Positions 18,683 to 26,934 of a stretch of 64,000 nucleotides of DNA are shown one piece after another; within the stretch, counting starts at the first letter, position 1, and the number at the start of each line of letters is the position of its first letter. Under the pieces are notes generated by a model, which worked only from the letters and a program-made list of their open reading frames with translations, did not search any database and was not told where the DNA came from. The position numbers and the translations under genes were made by a program. The stretch comes from Bacteriovoracaceae bacterium (lineage in GTDB: Bacteria; Bdellovibrionota; Bacteriovoracia; Bacteriovoracales; Bacteriovoracaceae), in the NCBI GenBank assembly GCA_013141065.1, contig JABFRR010000012.1:28530-92529 (forward strand). The letters are read 5' to 3'.

Positions 18683-19196
18683 TGATTTAGAGCTTAAGGA
18701 TTATTTTGAAATCAGGCCCATTTCTCCCTCTGATAAAATTCCCCTTCAAGTCGGTCTCCAAATGTTGTCTCCGGAGTCTATCCGCCAAAGATTTTTTGCC
18801 AACAAAAAGGAATTTACCGATAAAGAATTACAATTTTTAACCGAAGTTGATCAGGTCAATCACCTGGCATACGTTGCTGTCCATCATAAAAATGACGAGC
18901 TGCTGCCAGCTGGAGTTATTCGGGCCATAAAAAAAAGTGATGAGCAGTTTAAAGCGGAAATTGGAATAACCATCGTAGATTGTTACCAAGGAAAAGGACT
19001 TGGGACAAATTTATTAAATACCTTGGCCGAGCAAGCGCTGAAAGTGGATATAACTTGTCTTTATGGCGACTACCATACCAGTAATAATAAAATGTCTAAA
19101 CTTCTTCACAAGTTTGCCAACCGCTACCACGGCATGACAACTCATCATACCGGCGACGGCTTCATTTATTTTGAAGTCAAACTCAAGAAAAATTGA
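18675..19196 (+). CDS. GNAT family N-acetyltransferase
   Basis: A 173-residue protein beginning MNNDLELKDYF at ATG 18675, which overlaps the end of the channel gene (ATGAATAA). An upstream in-frame ATG at 18591 lies deep in the channel gene and is unlikely to be used. The GNAT acetyl-CoA loop is in IVDCYQGKGLGTNLLNTL (Q-x-x-G-x-G). The start IRPISPSDKIPLQVGLQMLSPESIRQRFF resembles the acetyltransferase module of protein-lysine acetyltransferases (Pat-like), which modify enzymes such as acetyl-CoA synthetase. The substrate cannot be told from sequence. Confidence 0.8.
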   Translation: MNNDLELKDYFEIRPISPSDKIPLQVGLQMLSPESIRQRFFANKKEFTDKELQFLTEVDQVNHLAYVAVHHKNDELLPAGVIRAIKKSDEQFKAEIGITIVDCYQGKGLGTNLLNTLAEQALKVDITCLYGDYHTSNNKMSKLLHKFANRYHGMTTHHTGDGFIYFEVKLKKN

Positions 19197-19239
19197 TAAG
19201 ATAGTTGCTTAAAAATAACTTTTTAGGAAGGCGTGTGTC

Positions 19240-19971
19240 ATGGGACGTAAGTGGAATAACATCAAAGAAAAAAAAGGCGATCAAGATAAGCAGCGCTCTT
19301 TAATGTATACAAAATGTTTAAGGGAAGTCACAAAAGCCGTTAAAAATGGTGGTGAAGAAGTTGATAGTAACTTCATGCTAAGAATCTCTCTTGAAAAATG
19401 TCGCAAATACAATGTTCCAAAAGATAATGTTGACCGTGCAATTAAAAAAGGTCTCGGCAACGAAGATGAAGGCTACGAAGATATCGCTTATGAAGGTTAT
19501 GGGCCAAATGGAGTTGCCATTTTTGTCGAAGCCTCAACAAACAATGGGACTAGAACTGTCGCTAACGTGAGAAACTTTTTTAATAAGTGTGGCGGATCAC
19601 TTGGTACAACTGGATGTTTACAATTTGTTTTTGAACGAAAAGCTGTGTTTGAAATTGCTCAAGGTAAACTAGTTGAAGATGACTTTACTCTTGATATGAT
19701 TGATGCAGGAGCTGATGATGTCATTCTAGAAGACGGATTTTTCACTATTATGGGTGCCATGGAAGCTTTCGGATCAATACAAACAAAACTCGATCAATTA
19801 AAAATTACCGCCGATGAAGCGGGCCTTGAAAGAGTGCCTTTAACATTCAAAGAAATTGATAAAGAAACTTTCAAGACTGTGACAAAACTTGTCGATCTTT
19901 TAGAAGGCGATGATGATGTGACTAAGGTCTATCACAATGTAAAATACGACGACTCCTTCGCTGATTTGTAA
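19240..19971 (+). CDS. yebC: YebC/PmpR family protein
   Basis: A 243-residue protein of the YebC/TACO1 family. It opens GRKWNNIKEKKGDQDKQRSLMYTKCLREV, with the family motif in slightly altered form (usual: GHSKWANI-KHKK-D). Later blocks YEGYGPNGVAIFVEASTNN and NKCGGSLGTTGCL match well. Members act as transcription regulators or, as shown for TACO1 and recent YebC work, help ribosomes through difficult stretches. AGGAAGG precedes the ATG. Its TAA overlaps the ATG of the next gene (TAATG). Confidence 0.92.
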   Translation: MGRKWNNIKEKKGDQDKQRSLMYTKCLREVTKAVKNGGEEVDSNFMLRISLEKCRKYNVPKDNVDRAIKKGLGNEDEGYEDIAYEGYGPNGVAIFVEASTNNGTRTVANVRNFFNKCGGSLGTTGCLQFVFERKAVFEIAQGKLVEDDFTLDMIDAGADDVILEDGFFTIMGAMEAFGSIQTKLDQLKITADEAGLERVPLTFKEIDKETFKTVTKLVDLLEGDDDVTKVYHNVKYDDSFADL

Positions 19972-20879
19972 TGTATTTTATTCCATTGATCTTTTTACTA
20001 CTTGTCGCAATCTTTGGAAGCTCATCCCCTGTTAAGGCGTGGGATTTTTCTTTCAAAGGTGACTTAACTCAAAAATCTACAGACAATGTTAATTACAGCA
20101 GCACCGATCTCGTCAGTGACCGTGTTAAAGTCATTGGTGCCTACTTTCAAACTAAAGATGAAAACGATCGTTTTAGATTAAGATTCAAGGCCAATCGTTA
20201 TGTGAAAATAGTTGAAAATAATAGCAACATGCTAGAAGCAAGCTATCAGAGAAAATTCTCTAAAGACTTAAGTGACAGTTTCCAATTTAAAGTGTTCAGT
20301 GAAAAATACACAACTATACCGACCATTTACGGTGATACCACTTCAGATAATAAAGGTGGTGAAGTTCAGTTCGCTCTTTCTCGTCCTATGGATAAAACCC
20401 TAAACCTAAATGCAATTTATCTTGTTAACTATAAAAGTTATGTGAAAAACCTTGATAGAACAGATTACCGATTTGAAACTTCGTTTGGCCTTGATAAATT
20501 GTTTAAGAAGGTTTTAACCTTCGCTCCTGAAGTCACGATTACCTACAACAATTCAAAAGAAAGTTATTATACGACATTTAACTTTGGAGCCAATTTTTAC
20601 TTTGGTCTAGAGCTTAATGAATATGTAGAAGTGTATTTTAATTATAATTGGTCCAAAGTAAATTATATGGATCGCTCGTTTACATTGACGAAAACTGGCA
20701 GGACCATAACATTGAAGGAGGAACTTACAAATTCCTCAAGAGAAATTGGTTTGAATGTTTATGCTACAGACTGGCTCACGCTCGAAGCTAAATTCGGCAA
20801 TACAAAAAGTAATTCAAATAATACTTTAAATACTTATCAGGCCAATGATTGGTCGTTAGGGGCCAGTTTTAGGTATTAA
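19971..20879 (+). CDS. Predicted outer-membrane beta-barrel protein
   Basis: A 302-residue protein with a signal peptide (MYFIPLIFLLLVAIFGSSSPVKA). It consists of alternating amphipathic beta strands rich in Tyr, Phe and Asn, and ends SLGASFRY, whose final aromatic residue is the usual barrel-assembly signal. The pattern resembles the DUF481/salt-induced outer-membrane family, but I cannot assign it firmly. It has about 14 candidate strands. Its start overlaps the yebC stop, making it the last gene of the ybiT-channel-GNAT-yebC-barrel run. Confidence 0.7.
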   Translation: MYFIPLIFLLLVAIFGSSSPVKAWDFSFKGDLTQKSTDNVNYSSTDLVSDRVKVIGAYFQTKDENDRFRLRFKANRYVKIVENNSNMLEASYQRKFSKDLSDSFQFKVFSEKYTTIPTIYGDTTSDNKGGEVQFALSRPMDKTLNLNAIYLVNYKSYVKNLDRTDYRFETSFGLDKLFKKVLTFAPEVTITYNNSKESYYTTFNFGANFYFGLELNEYVEVYFNYNWSKVNYMDRSFTLTKTGRTITLKEELTNSSREIGLNVYATDWLTLEAKFGNTKSNSNNTLNTYQANDWSLGASFRY

Positions 20880-20884
20880 AAAAA

Positions 20885-20911
20885 TCCCCTTGGTTTTTTA
20901 TGCCAAGGGGA
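20885..20911 (-). terminator. Rho-independent terminator of the Arg/Glu/Asp-repeat gene
   Basis: Arms CCCCTTGG (20886-20893) and CCAAGGGG (20903-20910) form an 8-bp stem. Read on the minus strand it is followed by a run of T (the AAAA/AAAA tract at 20878-20884 on the plus strand). It therefore ends the minus-strand repeat gene; it lacks a T tract for the plus direction. Confidence 0.8.
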
Positions 20912-20937
20912 AGTTGAGTTAGACTTTCAATTTTAAA

Positions 20938-21399
20938 TTATCTTTTAGTTGATCTTTCTATTTTGCGGTCATCCTTGCGGTCTTCTTTACGCTCATCCTT
21001 GCGATCTTCTTTGCGATCTTCGCGTCGGTCTTCACGTCTGTCTTCACGTCGGTCTTCACGTCGATCTTCGCGTCGGTCTTCGCGTCGGTCTTCTTTTCTG
21101 TCATCTCGTCGATCTTCGCGTCTATCTTTTCTCTCGTCTTTTCTATCTTCTTTCAATTCATCTTTCTTTTCTTCTATCTTTTCTTCTTTCTTTTCTTCCT
21201 TCTTTTCATCGCGAATTTCTTTTTTAGCTTTAATTCGCTCTTTTACTTCCTTTCGTACGCGTTTGGCATTATCACTTGCATTTGCATTAGGCTCGCCCTT
21301 CACTGCTTCTTCTTGAGCTGGAGAAGGAGCGCTGTCATCTTGCGCATATAAAGAAACAGAAAAAAGGGAAATAGATAACAAAATAGCTGCGAACTTCAT
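20938..21399 (-). CDS. Exported, highly charged Arg/Glu/Asp/Lys repeat protein
   Basis: A 153-residue protein starting MKFAAILLSISLFSVSLYAQ (signal peptide; AGGAG seven bases upstream fixes the start at 21399 rather than an earlier in-frame ATG). After a short Ala/Pro/Asn region the remaining 100 residues are almost only Lys, Arg, Glu and Asp. First come KKEEKKEEK-type repeats, then DRRED pentads repeated about eight times. Opposite charges alternate at i/i+4, as in single stable alpha-helices, and there are no hydrophobic heptad positions. It may be a rigid periplasmic rod or spacer, or bind nucleic acid, polyanions or peptidoglycan. I know no family function. The DNA is a 12-base tandem repeat. 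Confidence 0.75.
   Translation of the reverse strand: MKFAAILLSISLFSVSLYAQDDSAPSPAQEEAVKGEPNANASDNAKRVRKEVKERIKAKKEIRDEKKEEKKEEKIEEKKDELKEDRKDERKDRREDRRDDRKEDRREDRREDRREDRREDRREDRREDRKEDRKDERKEDRKDDRKIERSTKR
21018..21093. repeat. 12-base tandem repeat inside the charged-repeat gene
   Basis: Six imperfect copies of CTTCGCGTCGGT (plus strand), with C/A and G/A variants, lie head to tail; related but looser copies extend on both sides from about 20965 to 21130. Each 12-base unit encodes four residues (reading RRED). Such repeats can expand or contract without a frameshift. Confidence 0.85.
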
Positions 21400-21655
21400 T
21401 GCTTTACTCCTAATGATTGTGATTGAAACTAAGTGTTTCGCTATAACTCCAATATTAGTCCACACTTTGAATTATACAAGACGACTAAAAGTTTCAGCCC
21501 TTTGAGGAATACACAATAGAAATATATGACCATTTTCCTTGGCGAACAAATGGTCAACAACGTAGAAAATACATAAAATTTCAATATGTTATTAATAGAT
21601 ATGCTAAACATGTTAAACTCTTCCAAGCTTAAAATAATGTGACGAGGGGGATCTT

Positions 21656-22006
21656 TTGAAAATTATGTTTCTGTTTTTATCACTTGTTTTATTGCACACT
21701 AATACCGTATTTTCCGAAACCGATATGACCAATCCACTCAGTGATATCAAGGTTACTAAAAATGAAATTAAGTTAAGCCTTGATAAGTTAAAAGCTGATG
21801 GACAAATTTCAGAGGCGGATTACAAAAAAGCCTTAGAACAACTTGGCGGAATGAATGATACCCAAATAAGCTTAATGAAAGACGCAGCTATCGGAATGGT
21901 AAAAAATGATCCCGATAAAGCAGCTGAAGTTGTGAAATCAAAGAAAATTAATTCACCTGAAGTTCAAAAGCAAATAAAAGATCTCTCCGCACCAAAACCA
22001 CAATAA
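21656..22006 (+). CDS. Small secreted protein, 116 residues
   Basis: A signal peptide (start, then KIMFLFLSLVLLHTNTVFSE) is followed by about 95 polar residues predicted helical: LSDIKVTKNEIKLSLDKLKADGQISEADYKKALEQLG. The start is TTG at 21656 with GAGGGGG placed six bases upstream; the ATG at 21665 is too far from it. The helical part resembles generic SHOCT-like or spectrin-like short repeats, but I assign no family. It stands alone between a minus-strand gene and a convergent gene. Confidence 0.65.
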   Translation: MKIMFLFLSLVLLHTNTVFSETDMTNPLSDIKVTKNEIKLSLDKLKADGQISEADYKKALEQLGGMNDTQISLMKDAAIGMVKNDPDKAAEVVKSKKINSPEVQKQIKDLSAPKPQ

Positions 22007-22011
22007 GATTT

Positions 22012-22638
22012 TTACTCAAATAAAGGCAATGAATAGATGAATCCTTGGTGATACCAAATTTCAGCAAAATTTGGTATCACCAAGATTGTGTCTTTAGTTC
22101 GCAAGGCTTGAAAAAGACGATCGTCGTGTGACTCCAGCGGCGTGTCTCCATTTAAGTAATTTTTAAAGTCTTTAAATATAATTTTTGTGTGTAATTCAAA
22201 TGGACTTTTTACAAGTGAGTCTCTCAAAAATGGGTTTCTCTCTGCTTCTTGTTTCACAATTAAACTGAAATCCAATTGAGATTTGTAACGATAAGTATTT
22301 TTCTCTTTTAGCCCTTTAATGACATCAAGACTTTGAGACCAAGTCAAAGCTTGTTTATTCTTTTGTAAATACTCCCCTTTGATTTTTTTTAATAATTCAT
22401 CATTGGCTTCATTTGGCGCTAGATAAAAAAGCAGAGCTTTTGTTAAAAGTTCAATCGTGACGATAAAAGAAGGATTGTAAGATCTAGTTTTTATCGAACT
22501 GGCAAAAAAATAGAATTGGCCAATTGAAATAAAACTCAATTCGTTGACAACTTTTTTAAGGGCTAAAGTTAATCTTAAATCGAGTGCTTCATCCCCTGTT
22601 GCCCACTCTTCATTTTTGGGAAATAGTGTATGGTCCAC
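22012..22638 (-). CDS. Hypothetical protein, 208 residues
   Basis: A soluble, mostly helical protein with no domain I recognise. It starts with GTG at 22638, directly after the TAA of the CycH-like gene (TAAGTG), so translation is probably coupled. The C-terminal 30 codons contain a perfect 18-bp inverted repeat described separately. The last residues IPNFAEIWYHQGFIYSLPLFE are aromatic-rich. Confidence 0.6.
   Translation of the reverse strand: MDHTLFPKNEEWATGDEALDLRLTLALKKVVNELSFISIGQFYFFASSIKTRSYNPSFIVTIELLTKALLFYLAPNEANDELLKKIKGEYLQKNKQALTWSQSLDVIKGLKEKNTYRYKSQLDFSLIVKQEAERNPFLRDSLVKSPFELHTKIIFKDFKNYLNGDTPLESHDDRLFQALRTKDTILVIPNFAEIWYHQGFIYSLPLFE
22044..22084. repeat. Perfect 18-bp inverted repeat inside a coding region
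   Basis: Arms CTTGGTGATACCAAATTT (22044-22061) and AAATTTGGTATCACCAAG (22067-22084) are exact reverse complements with a 5-base loop (CAGCA). The element lies in the last 30 codons of the 208-residue gene. RNA from either strand would fold into a strong hairpin. There is no T tract beside it. Confidence 0.9.
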
Positions 22639-23073
22639 TTATTTTAATTCTATATTAAGCTCAATATTGAGATTCTTATTTCCAAGATCTGCTGAAACAT
22701 GTTTAGGGTCTACACCTTCAACAGCACCACTTTTATTTAAGGCATCTCCAGTAGGTGAATATCGAGCAATGACATGAAGAGGCCCTTTAAAAGCAGCTCC
22801 AGGTATCATGACATTTTTTTGAGTGAGCACAAACGCCTGAGGAAATTGTGGATTTTCTATTCTAATTACTGCAACAGGAGGAGTTCGGTCATTAGGTCCT
22901 GAATCTGGGCCTGCTTGTTTAGCAAATATATAAAGTACACCCGTTTTTACAATTTTTTTCTCTAATCCTTTTTTCAAAGTAACGAGGCCTCCAACTTTAG
23001 GATCTGTAAAAGCGTAAACAGAACTAGAAGCAAGAGTTAGAGCGATAAATGATATGGCAAGTAATGATCTCAT
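22639..23073 (-). CDS. Stand-alone CycH/CcmI C-terminal-like domain protein
   Basis: A 144-residue exported protein (signal peptide MRSLLAISFIALTLASSSVYA). The mature part resembles the C-terminal beta-sandwich of the cytochrome c biogenesis factor CcmI/CycH: GVLYIFAKQAG...PPVAVIRIENPQFPQAFVLTQKNVM...HVIARYSPTGDA. In CcmI that domain binds apocytochrome c. Here it is free of the TPR region. The genome segment also has system II maturation genes (CcsA/ResB at 40-43 kb), which do not use CcmI, so this protein may have a different job. It is the first gene before the 208-residue protein. Confidence 0.65.
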   Translation of the reverse strand: MRSLLAISFIALTLASSSVYAFTDPKVGGLVTLKKGLEKKIVKTGVLYIFAKQAGPDSGPNDRTPPVAVIRIENPQFPQAFVLTQKNVMIPGAAFKGPLHVIARYSPTGDALNKSGAVEGVDPKHVSADLGNKNLNIELNIELK

Positions 23074-23134
23074 GAGAAACTCCTCGTATAATTAAATTTC
23101 AAAAGTATCATATGATGACTAGTGAGGCTTATCA

Positions 23135-23911
23135 ATGAGGAAAAATTCAATTTGTCTTATTGGCTGTGGTTGGCTTGGTTTGCCTCTGGCAAAATCTTTA
23201 ATAGAAGCTGGCCATAACGTAAGTGTAACGACTGCAACTGACAGATACACAGAATTATTAAATCTAGGCATTCATTCGGAAATACTCGATTTGAGTCAAT
23301 CACCGAGTTTACTTCAATCGCACTTAAATGCTGACGTGATAATTTATACGATTCCTCCACTAGATCCTCAGTATATAAGCGATTATTTGGAGCAATTACC
23401 AAAAGATAAGAAAATAATTTTCACTAGTTCAACATCTGTCTATTCAAAAAATTCAGGGCAGATTAATGAAGAGAAATTATTGGAAGAAAAGACTTCTCAA
23501 TCTCCAGTCTTAGTTAAAACCGAGCATTTTTTATTAAGTAAATTTAAAAACATCACTATTTTAAGATTGGGTGGTCTCTATGGTTTGAAACGCCATCCTC
23601 TTTATTTTCTTCAAGGAAGAAAAAATGTAGCAGGGGCCAATGAATATCTTCATCTAGTTCATCTTGATGACTGTGTCCAAGCTATATCTCAAGTTTTAAA
23701 TTTGAATCAATGGGGTGAAATTTTTAACATCGTCAGTGATTTACGGATTAGTAAAAAATTATATTATCATTTTATGGCCGAAAAAATGAAGCTTCCTCCA
23801 CCAGAGTATACAATTGATACCTCAGTCATGGATCAACAAACTAATATTTCTAATGAAAAATCTAAAATTCTTTTAAAAATAAATTATCTGGATCCCAAAA
23901 ATTATATCTAA
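23135..23911 (+). CDS. YeeZ-like NAD(P)-binding epimerase/dehydratase family protein
   Basis: A 258-residue Rossmann-fold protein. The dinucleotide motif GCGWLGLPLAKSL is at residue 10. Substrate-side residues TSSTSVYSKNSGQINE include the Ser/Tyr of an extended SDR, although the usual YxxxK Lys is not obvious. LRLGGLYG and HLVHLDDCVQA are typical of the YeeZ/SDR-a group. The substrate is unknown. The 3' end overlaps the convergent serS gene by 4 bases. Confidence 0.75.
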   Translation: MRKNSICLIGCGWLGLPLAKSLIEAGHNVSVTTATDRYTELLNLGIHSEILDLSQSPSLLQSHLNADVIIYTIPPLDPQYISDYLEQLPKDKKIIFTSSTSVYSKNSGQINEEKLLEEKTSQSPVLVKTEHFLLSKFKNITILRLGGLYGLKRHPLYFLQGRKNVAGANEYLHLVHLDDCVQAISQVLNLNQWGEIFNIVSDLRISKKLYYHFMAEKMKLPPPEYTIDTSVMDQQTNISNEKSKILLKINYLDPKNYI

Positions 23912-25173
23912 CCTATTACTTCTTTTCCACCTAAGAAAGGCTGAAGTTTTTTAGGAATTTTAACTTTTCCATCTGCCAATTGATGATTTTCCAAAAATGG
24001 AACAAGAATTCTTGGAGTGGCAATCGCCGTATTATTGAGAGTGTGAACAAATTGAACTTTATTTTCAGCATCTCTATAACGAGTCTGTGTTCGTCTGGCC
24101 TGCCAATCATGCAACGAAGAGCAGCTGTGTGTTTCTCGGTATTTTTGCTCCGATGGCACCCAAGCTTCCACGTCATACATTCTCACTTTTCCAGTTCCCA
24201 TGTCACCCGTGCAACACTCAACGATGCGGTAAGGAAGTTCTAAGTCTTGAACGATTTCTTCCGACGTTTCGAGGAGCATTTGATGCCATTTTTCAGACTC
24301 AGCTGGATCATTTTTACAAATGACGAACTGTTCGACTTTCATAAATTGGTGAACACGAATTAATCCACGAACATCTCTACCGTAAGAGCCTGCTTCACTT
24401 CTAAAGCATGGAGAGTATCCGGCATAAAGTATAGGAAGCTCTGATTCTTTTAGTATTTCACCTGCATGAAGTGAATTAATTTGCACTTCTGCAGTTCCGG
24501 CCAGGTAAAGATTATGTTCAGGAATAAAATAAGCTTGATCACGGCCATTGGGAAAATGTCCTGTCCCATAAAGTGCTTCTTCACGAGCGAAGGCCGGAAC
24601 CGATACTAGATTAAATCCTTTGGCCATGAGTTTTTCCATTGCCATTCTATGCATCGCCATCTCAACCAAGACCATATCATTTCTCAGTGAATAAGAACGC
24701 GAGCCAGAAACTTTTGCGATTCTTTCGAAGTCGGCCCAGTTATTTTTTTCTAAAATTGCCACATGATCAAGAGGTGCGAAATCAAACTTAGGAATCACTC
24801 CCCATTTTTTTACTTCGACATTATCACTATCATCTTTGCCATGAGGAGCTTTTGGTGAAGGGACTTGCGGAACTAAGTACATCAAATTTTTTAATTGAAC
24901 TTCTAGCTCTTCAGTTTTAGGTTTGAGTGATTTCACTTTTTCATCTAAGGCCTTACTTTCAGCAATTAAAGCTGGACGGTCGGCAGCTGAAGCACCAGGA
25001 ATCTTCGCTGTTAACCCATTTTTTTGTGTAAGCAGACTTTGCTCTTCGGTTTTTAACGCGACGAGATCTCGGTCTATCGTTAATAAATGATTAATATCTA
25101 GTGAAATATTCTTTTGCGTACAAGCATTTTTTACGATGTCAGAATTTTCTCGAATGAATTTAATATCTAGCAT
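23908..25173 (-). CDS. serS: Seryl-tRNA synthetase
   Basis: A 421-residue class II synthetase charging tRNA-Ser. It has the N-terminal antiparallel coiled-coil arm (residues about 25-105) that grips the tRNA long arm. The catalytic core includes the TAEVQINSLHAGE region, motif 2 FRSEAGSYGRDVRGLIRVHQF-type sequence near residue 255, and motif 3 in TLNNTAIATPRILVPFLE. Length and motifs are standard. It is transcribed alone, convergent with the YeeZ-like gene. Confidence 0.97.
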   Translation of the reverse strand: MLDIKFIRENSDIVKNACTQKNISLDINHLLTIDRDLVALKTEEQSLLTQKNGLTAKIPGASAADRPALIAESKALDEKVKSLKPKTEELEVQLKNLMYLVPQVPSPKAPHGKDDSDNVEVKKWGVIPKFDFAPLDHVAILEKNNWADFERIAKVSGSRSYSLRNDMVLVEMAMHRMAMEKLMAKGFNLVSVPAFAREEALYGTGHFPNGRDQAYFIPEHNLYLAGTAEVQINSLHAGEILKESELPILYAGYSPCFRSEAGSYGRDVRGLIRVHQFMKVEQFVICKNDPAESEKWHQMLLETSEEIVQDLELPYRIVECCTGDMGTGKVRMYDVEAWVPSEQKYRETHSCSSLHDWQARRTQTRYRDAENKVQFVHTLNNTAIATPRILVPFLENHQLADGKVKIPKKLQPFLGGKEVIG

Positions 25174-25253
25174 GCTTAACCCTTGTTATAATAATGAACC
25201 TATTGTGCCTCAAATTGGCAAATATTGTATAGGAAAATTGATAAGGAAAGCCA

Positions 25254-25463
25254 ATGGCACGATGTAAATTTTGTAACAATGAAATTACTTGGATGAAAGA
25301 GGGTGGAAGAAATAAGCCCATCAATGGTGATGGTGGTATTCACTCTTGTGATGAAATGAAAAATTCAATGAAGTCGATTAAGTCTCTTGAGAAAACTGAG
25401 ATTGATGCCGATATTTTAAAGCAATACGAAATGGCCATTAATCAGAAAGTTCAAAAAAAATAA
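25254..25463 (+). CDS. Small zinc-finger-like protein, 69 residues
   Basis: The protein begins MARCKFCNNEITWMKEGGRNKPINGDGGIHSCDEMK. CxxC and the later HxC could bind zinc, and the rest is a charged helix. AAGGAAAGCC precedes the ATG. It is divergent from serS and convergent with the CDF transporter gene. Small CxxC proteins of this look are common and uncharacterised. Confidence 0.6.
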   Translation: MARCKFCNNEITWMKEGGRNKPINGDGGIHSCDEMKNSMKSIKSLEKTEIDADILKQYEMAINQKVQKK

Positions 25464-25499
25464 GCTTAATTAAAAACTTGCTTCACTTCTGTGAGATTG

Positions 25500-26519
25500 T
25501 TAGATAACTGCACCTGGTGAAGCTATCATTTTTAAGTCATTAAAAGCGTGTCTTTTAATAAACTCTTTTTTTCTAATCGGACAGTTACTCACTTCGCATT
25601 TTTCACAATACTTTTGGCGACATGGATCCAAATGGAAATGAAATTCAGCTTCAATCGGATAATCTTTTACAATACTCAATTCAAAGTGCTCGCTAAAATC
25701 ATGAGCTTCGGCCACTGACCAAAATTCAGGTATGACTAAATGACAATCAATGTGGTGAAAAGGGCCACTGCGGATCACTCGAGTATAATGAATATCAATA
25801 ACACCTGGTTGGTAATGTTTTTCAAAAAGTTTTGCAATGCCTTTAAGCGTTTCATCATCATGAGCGTCCATTAAAACATTTCCAGAACGAATCAAGATTT
25901 TAGCCCCTGAGTAACATAGCATTGCTCCGAAAAGTATTGCAATAAGTGGATCTACCCAGGCGAGTCCAGTAATTTTAACAACAAGTAAACTCACAATAAC
26001 CCCAATACTGGTGAGAGCGTCTCCAAGTAAATGAGTTCCACTGGAAACTAAAGCCTCTGAATGAAAGCGCTCGCCTCGTTTCTTTAAAACTAACCCCATT
26101 GCACCGTTGAGAAGACCTGCGACGATCGTTAAAATTAACCCGAACTCAATTTCGGCTACCACTGCCCCGTGAAAAAAAATTTGAATTGATTGAATGACAA
26201 TTAAAACTCCGGCCAGAGTAATCGCCCCACCTTCAAATGTGGCTGCCATACTTTCAAGTTTTCCATGCCCATAAGGATGTTCGGCATCAGCAGGCTTAGC
26301 TGCTGCAATGATGACAGCGATCGTTATCGCCCCTGCCACAACATTGACAATGCTTTCAAGAGCATCAGAAAAAATAGATTGAGAATTAGTTTTATGATAA
26401 GCATAAAACTTTATACTTAAAATCAAAACTCCCAATACTAGAGAGAAAATAGAAATCCATTTTCTTTCACTGTGATGGGGTTTGGTCTCATTGAGGCTTT
26501 TCATTAGAGGTTTTTCCAT
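25500..26519 (-). CDS. Cation diffusion facilitator (CDF) metal exporter
   Basis: A 339-residue inner-membrane protein with six predicted helices and a cytoplasmic C-terminal domain. The CDF signature region (SIFSDALESIVNVVAGAI, with Ser-Asp) is in helix 2. The metal-site mates are HPYGHGKLES and, in helix 5, the HLLGDALTSIG motif (His-x-x-x-Asp). The cytoplasmic domain is followed by an unusual Cys-rich tail CRQKYCEKCEVSNCPIRKK that may sense or bind metal. It should export zinc, iron or a similar divalent ion in exchange for protons. It is preceded on the strand by DCC and DUF3147 genes. Dyad sites in front of that group suggest regulation. Confidence 0.9.
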   Translation of the reverse strand: MEKPLMKSLNETKPHHSERKWISIFSLVLGVLILSIKFYAYHKTNSQSIFSDALESIVNVVAGAITIAVIIAAAKPADAEHPYGHGKLESMAATFEGGAITLAGVLIVIQSIQIFFHGAVVAEIEFGLILTIVAGLLNGAMGLVLKKRGERFHSEALVSSGTHLLGDALTSIGVIVSLLVVKITGLAWVDPLIAILFGAMLCYSGAKILIRSGNVLMDAHDDETLKGIAKLFEKHYQPGVIDIHYTRVIRSGPFHHIDCHLVIPEFWSVAEAHDFSEHFELSIVKDYPIEAEFHFHLDPCRQKYCEKCEVSNCPIRKKEFIKRHAFNDLKMIASPGAVI

Positions 26520-26547
26520 AATTTATTCTATCAAAGAAATTCCTATT

Positions 26548-26934
26548 TTACGGCAAAAAACGTGTATCTTTTGGGAGTATGATACATGAAACTTTTTTTC
26601 GATTATTCGCAATTTTTTCGTAGGCCCAATCTCTAAAGAATTCAGGAATAATGTATAAGAGCAATAGGAGTTTTTTCCAACCACCGAGGTAAGATGCTGT
26701 TTCAATAATGGCCTGTGATTTTTTATAAACTTTCCCTGCATGAAAAAAGACAACTGTGTCCATTGGACTCTCATTAAAATTATAGGATTTATAGGTTAGG
26801 CCATTAAGTGGGGCATACTTTAATTTTTCTTGAGAGTCTATTTTGTATAAGAAATAAACAGATCGCTGACAAAGACCGCAAACACCGTCATAAAAAAGGA
26901 TTGATGCTTTTTGACTCGAGTTATTTGTGTCCAT
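26548..26934 (-). CDS. DCC-family thiol-disulfide oxidoreductase-like protein (DUF393)
   Basis: A 128-residue protein starting with SILFYDGVCGLCQRSVYFLY, where DGxCxxC is the family signature (DxxCxxC). This is the thioredoxin-like DCC/DUF393 family, whose reaction is not established. The neighbouring DUF3147 gene ends directly at its start (26934/26935) and the CDF gene follows, so the three form an operon. Confidence 0.8.
   Translation of the reverse strand: MDTNNSSQKASILFYDGVCGLCQRSVYFLYKIDSQEKLKYAPLNGLTYKSYNFNESPMDTVVFFHAGKVYKKSQAIIETASYLGGWKKLLLLLYIIPEFFRDWAYEKIANNRKKVSCIILPKDTRFLP

Noticed and set aside
20949..21316. Plus-strand open frames across the charged repeat gene (Arg/Ser-rich and Cys/Leu/His-rich readings)
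   Set aside because: Antisense to a 12-base repeat; the minus-strand frame has a signal peptide, Shine-Dalgarno and terminator.
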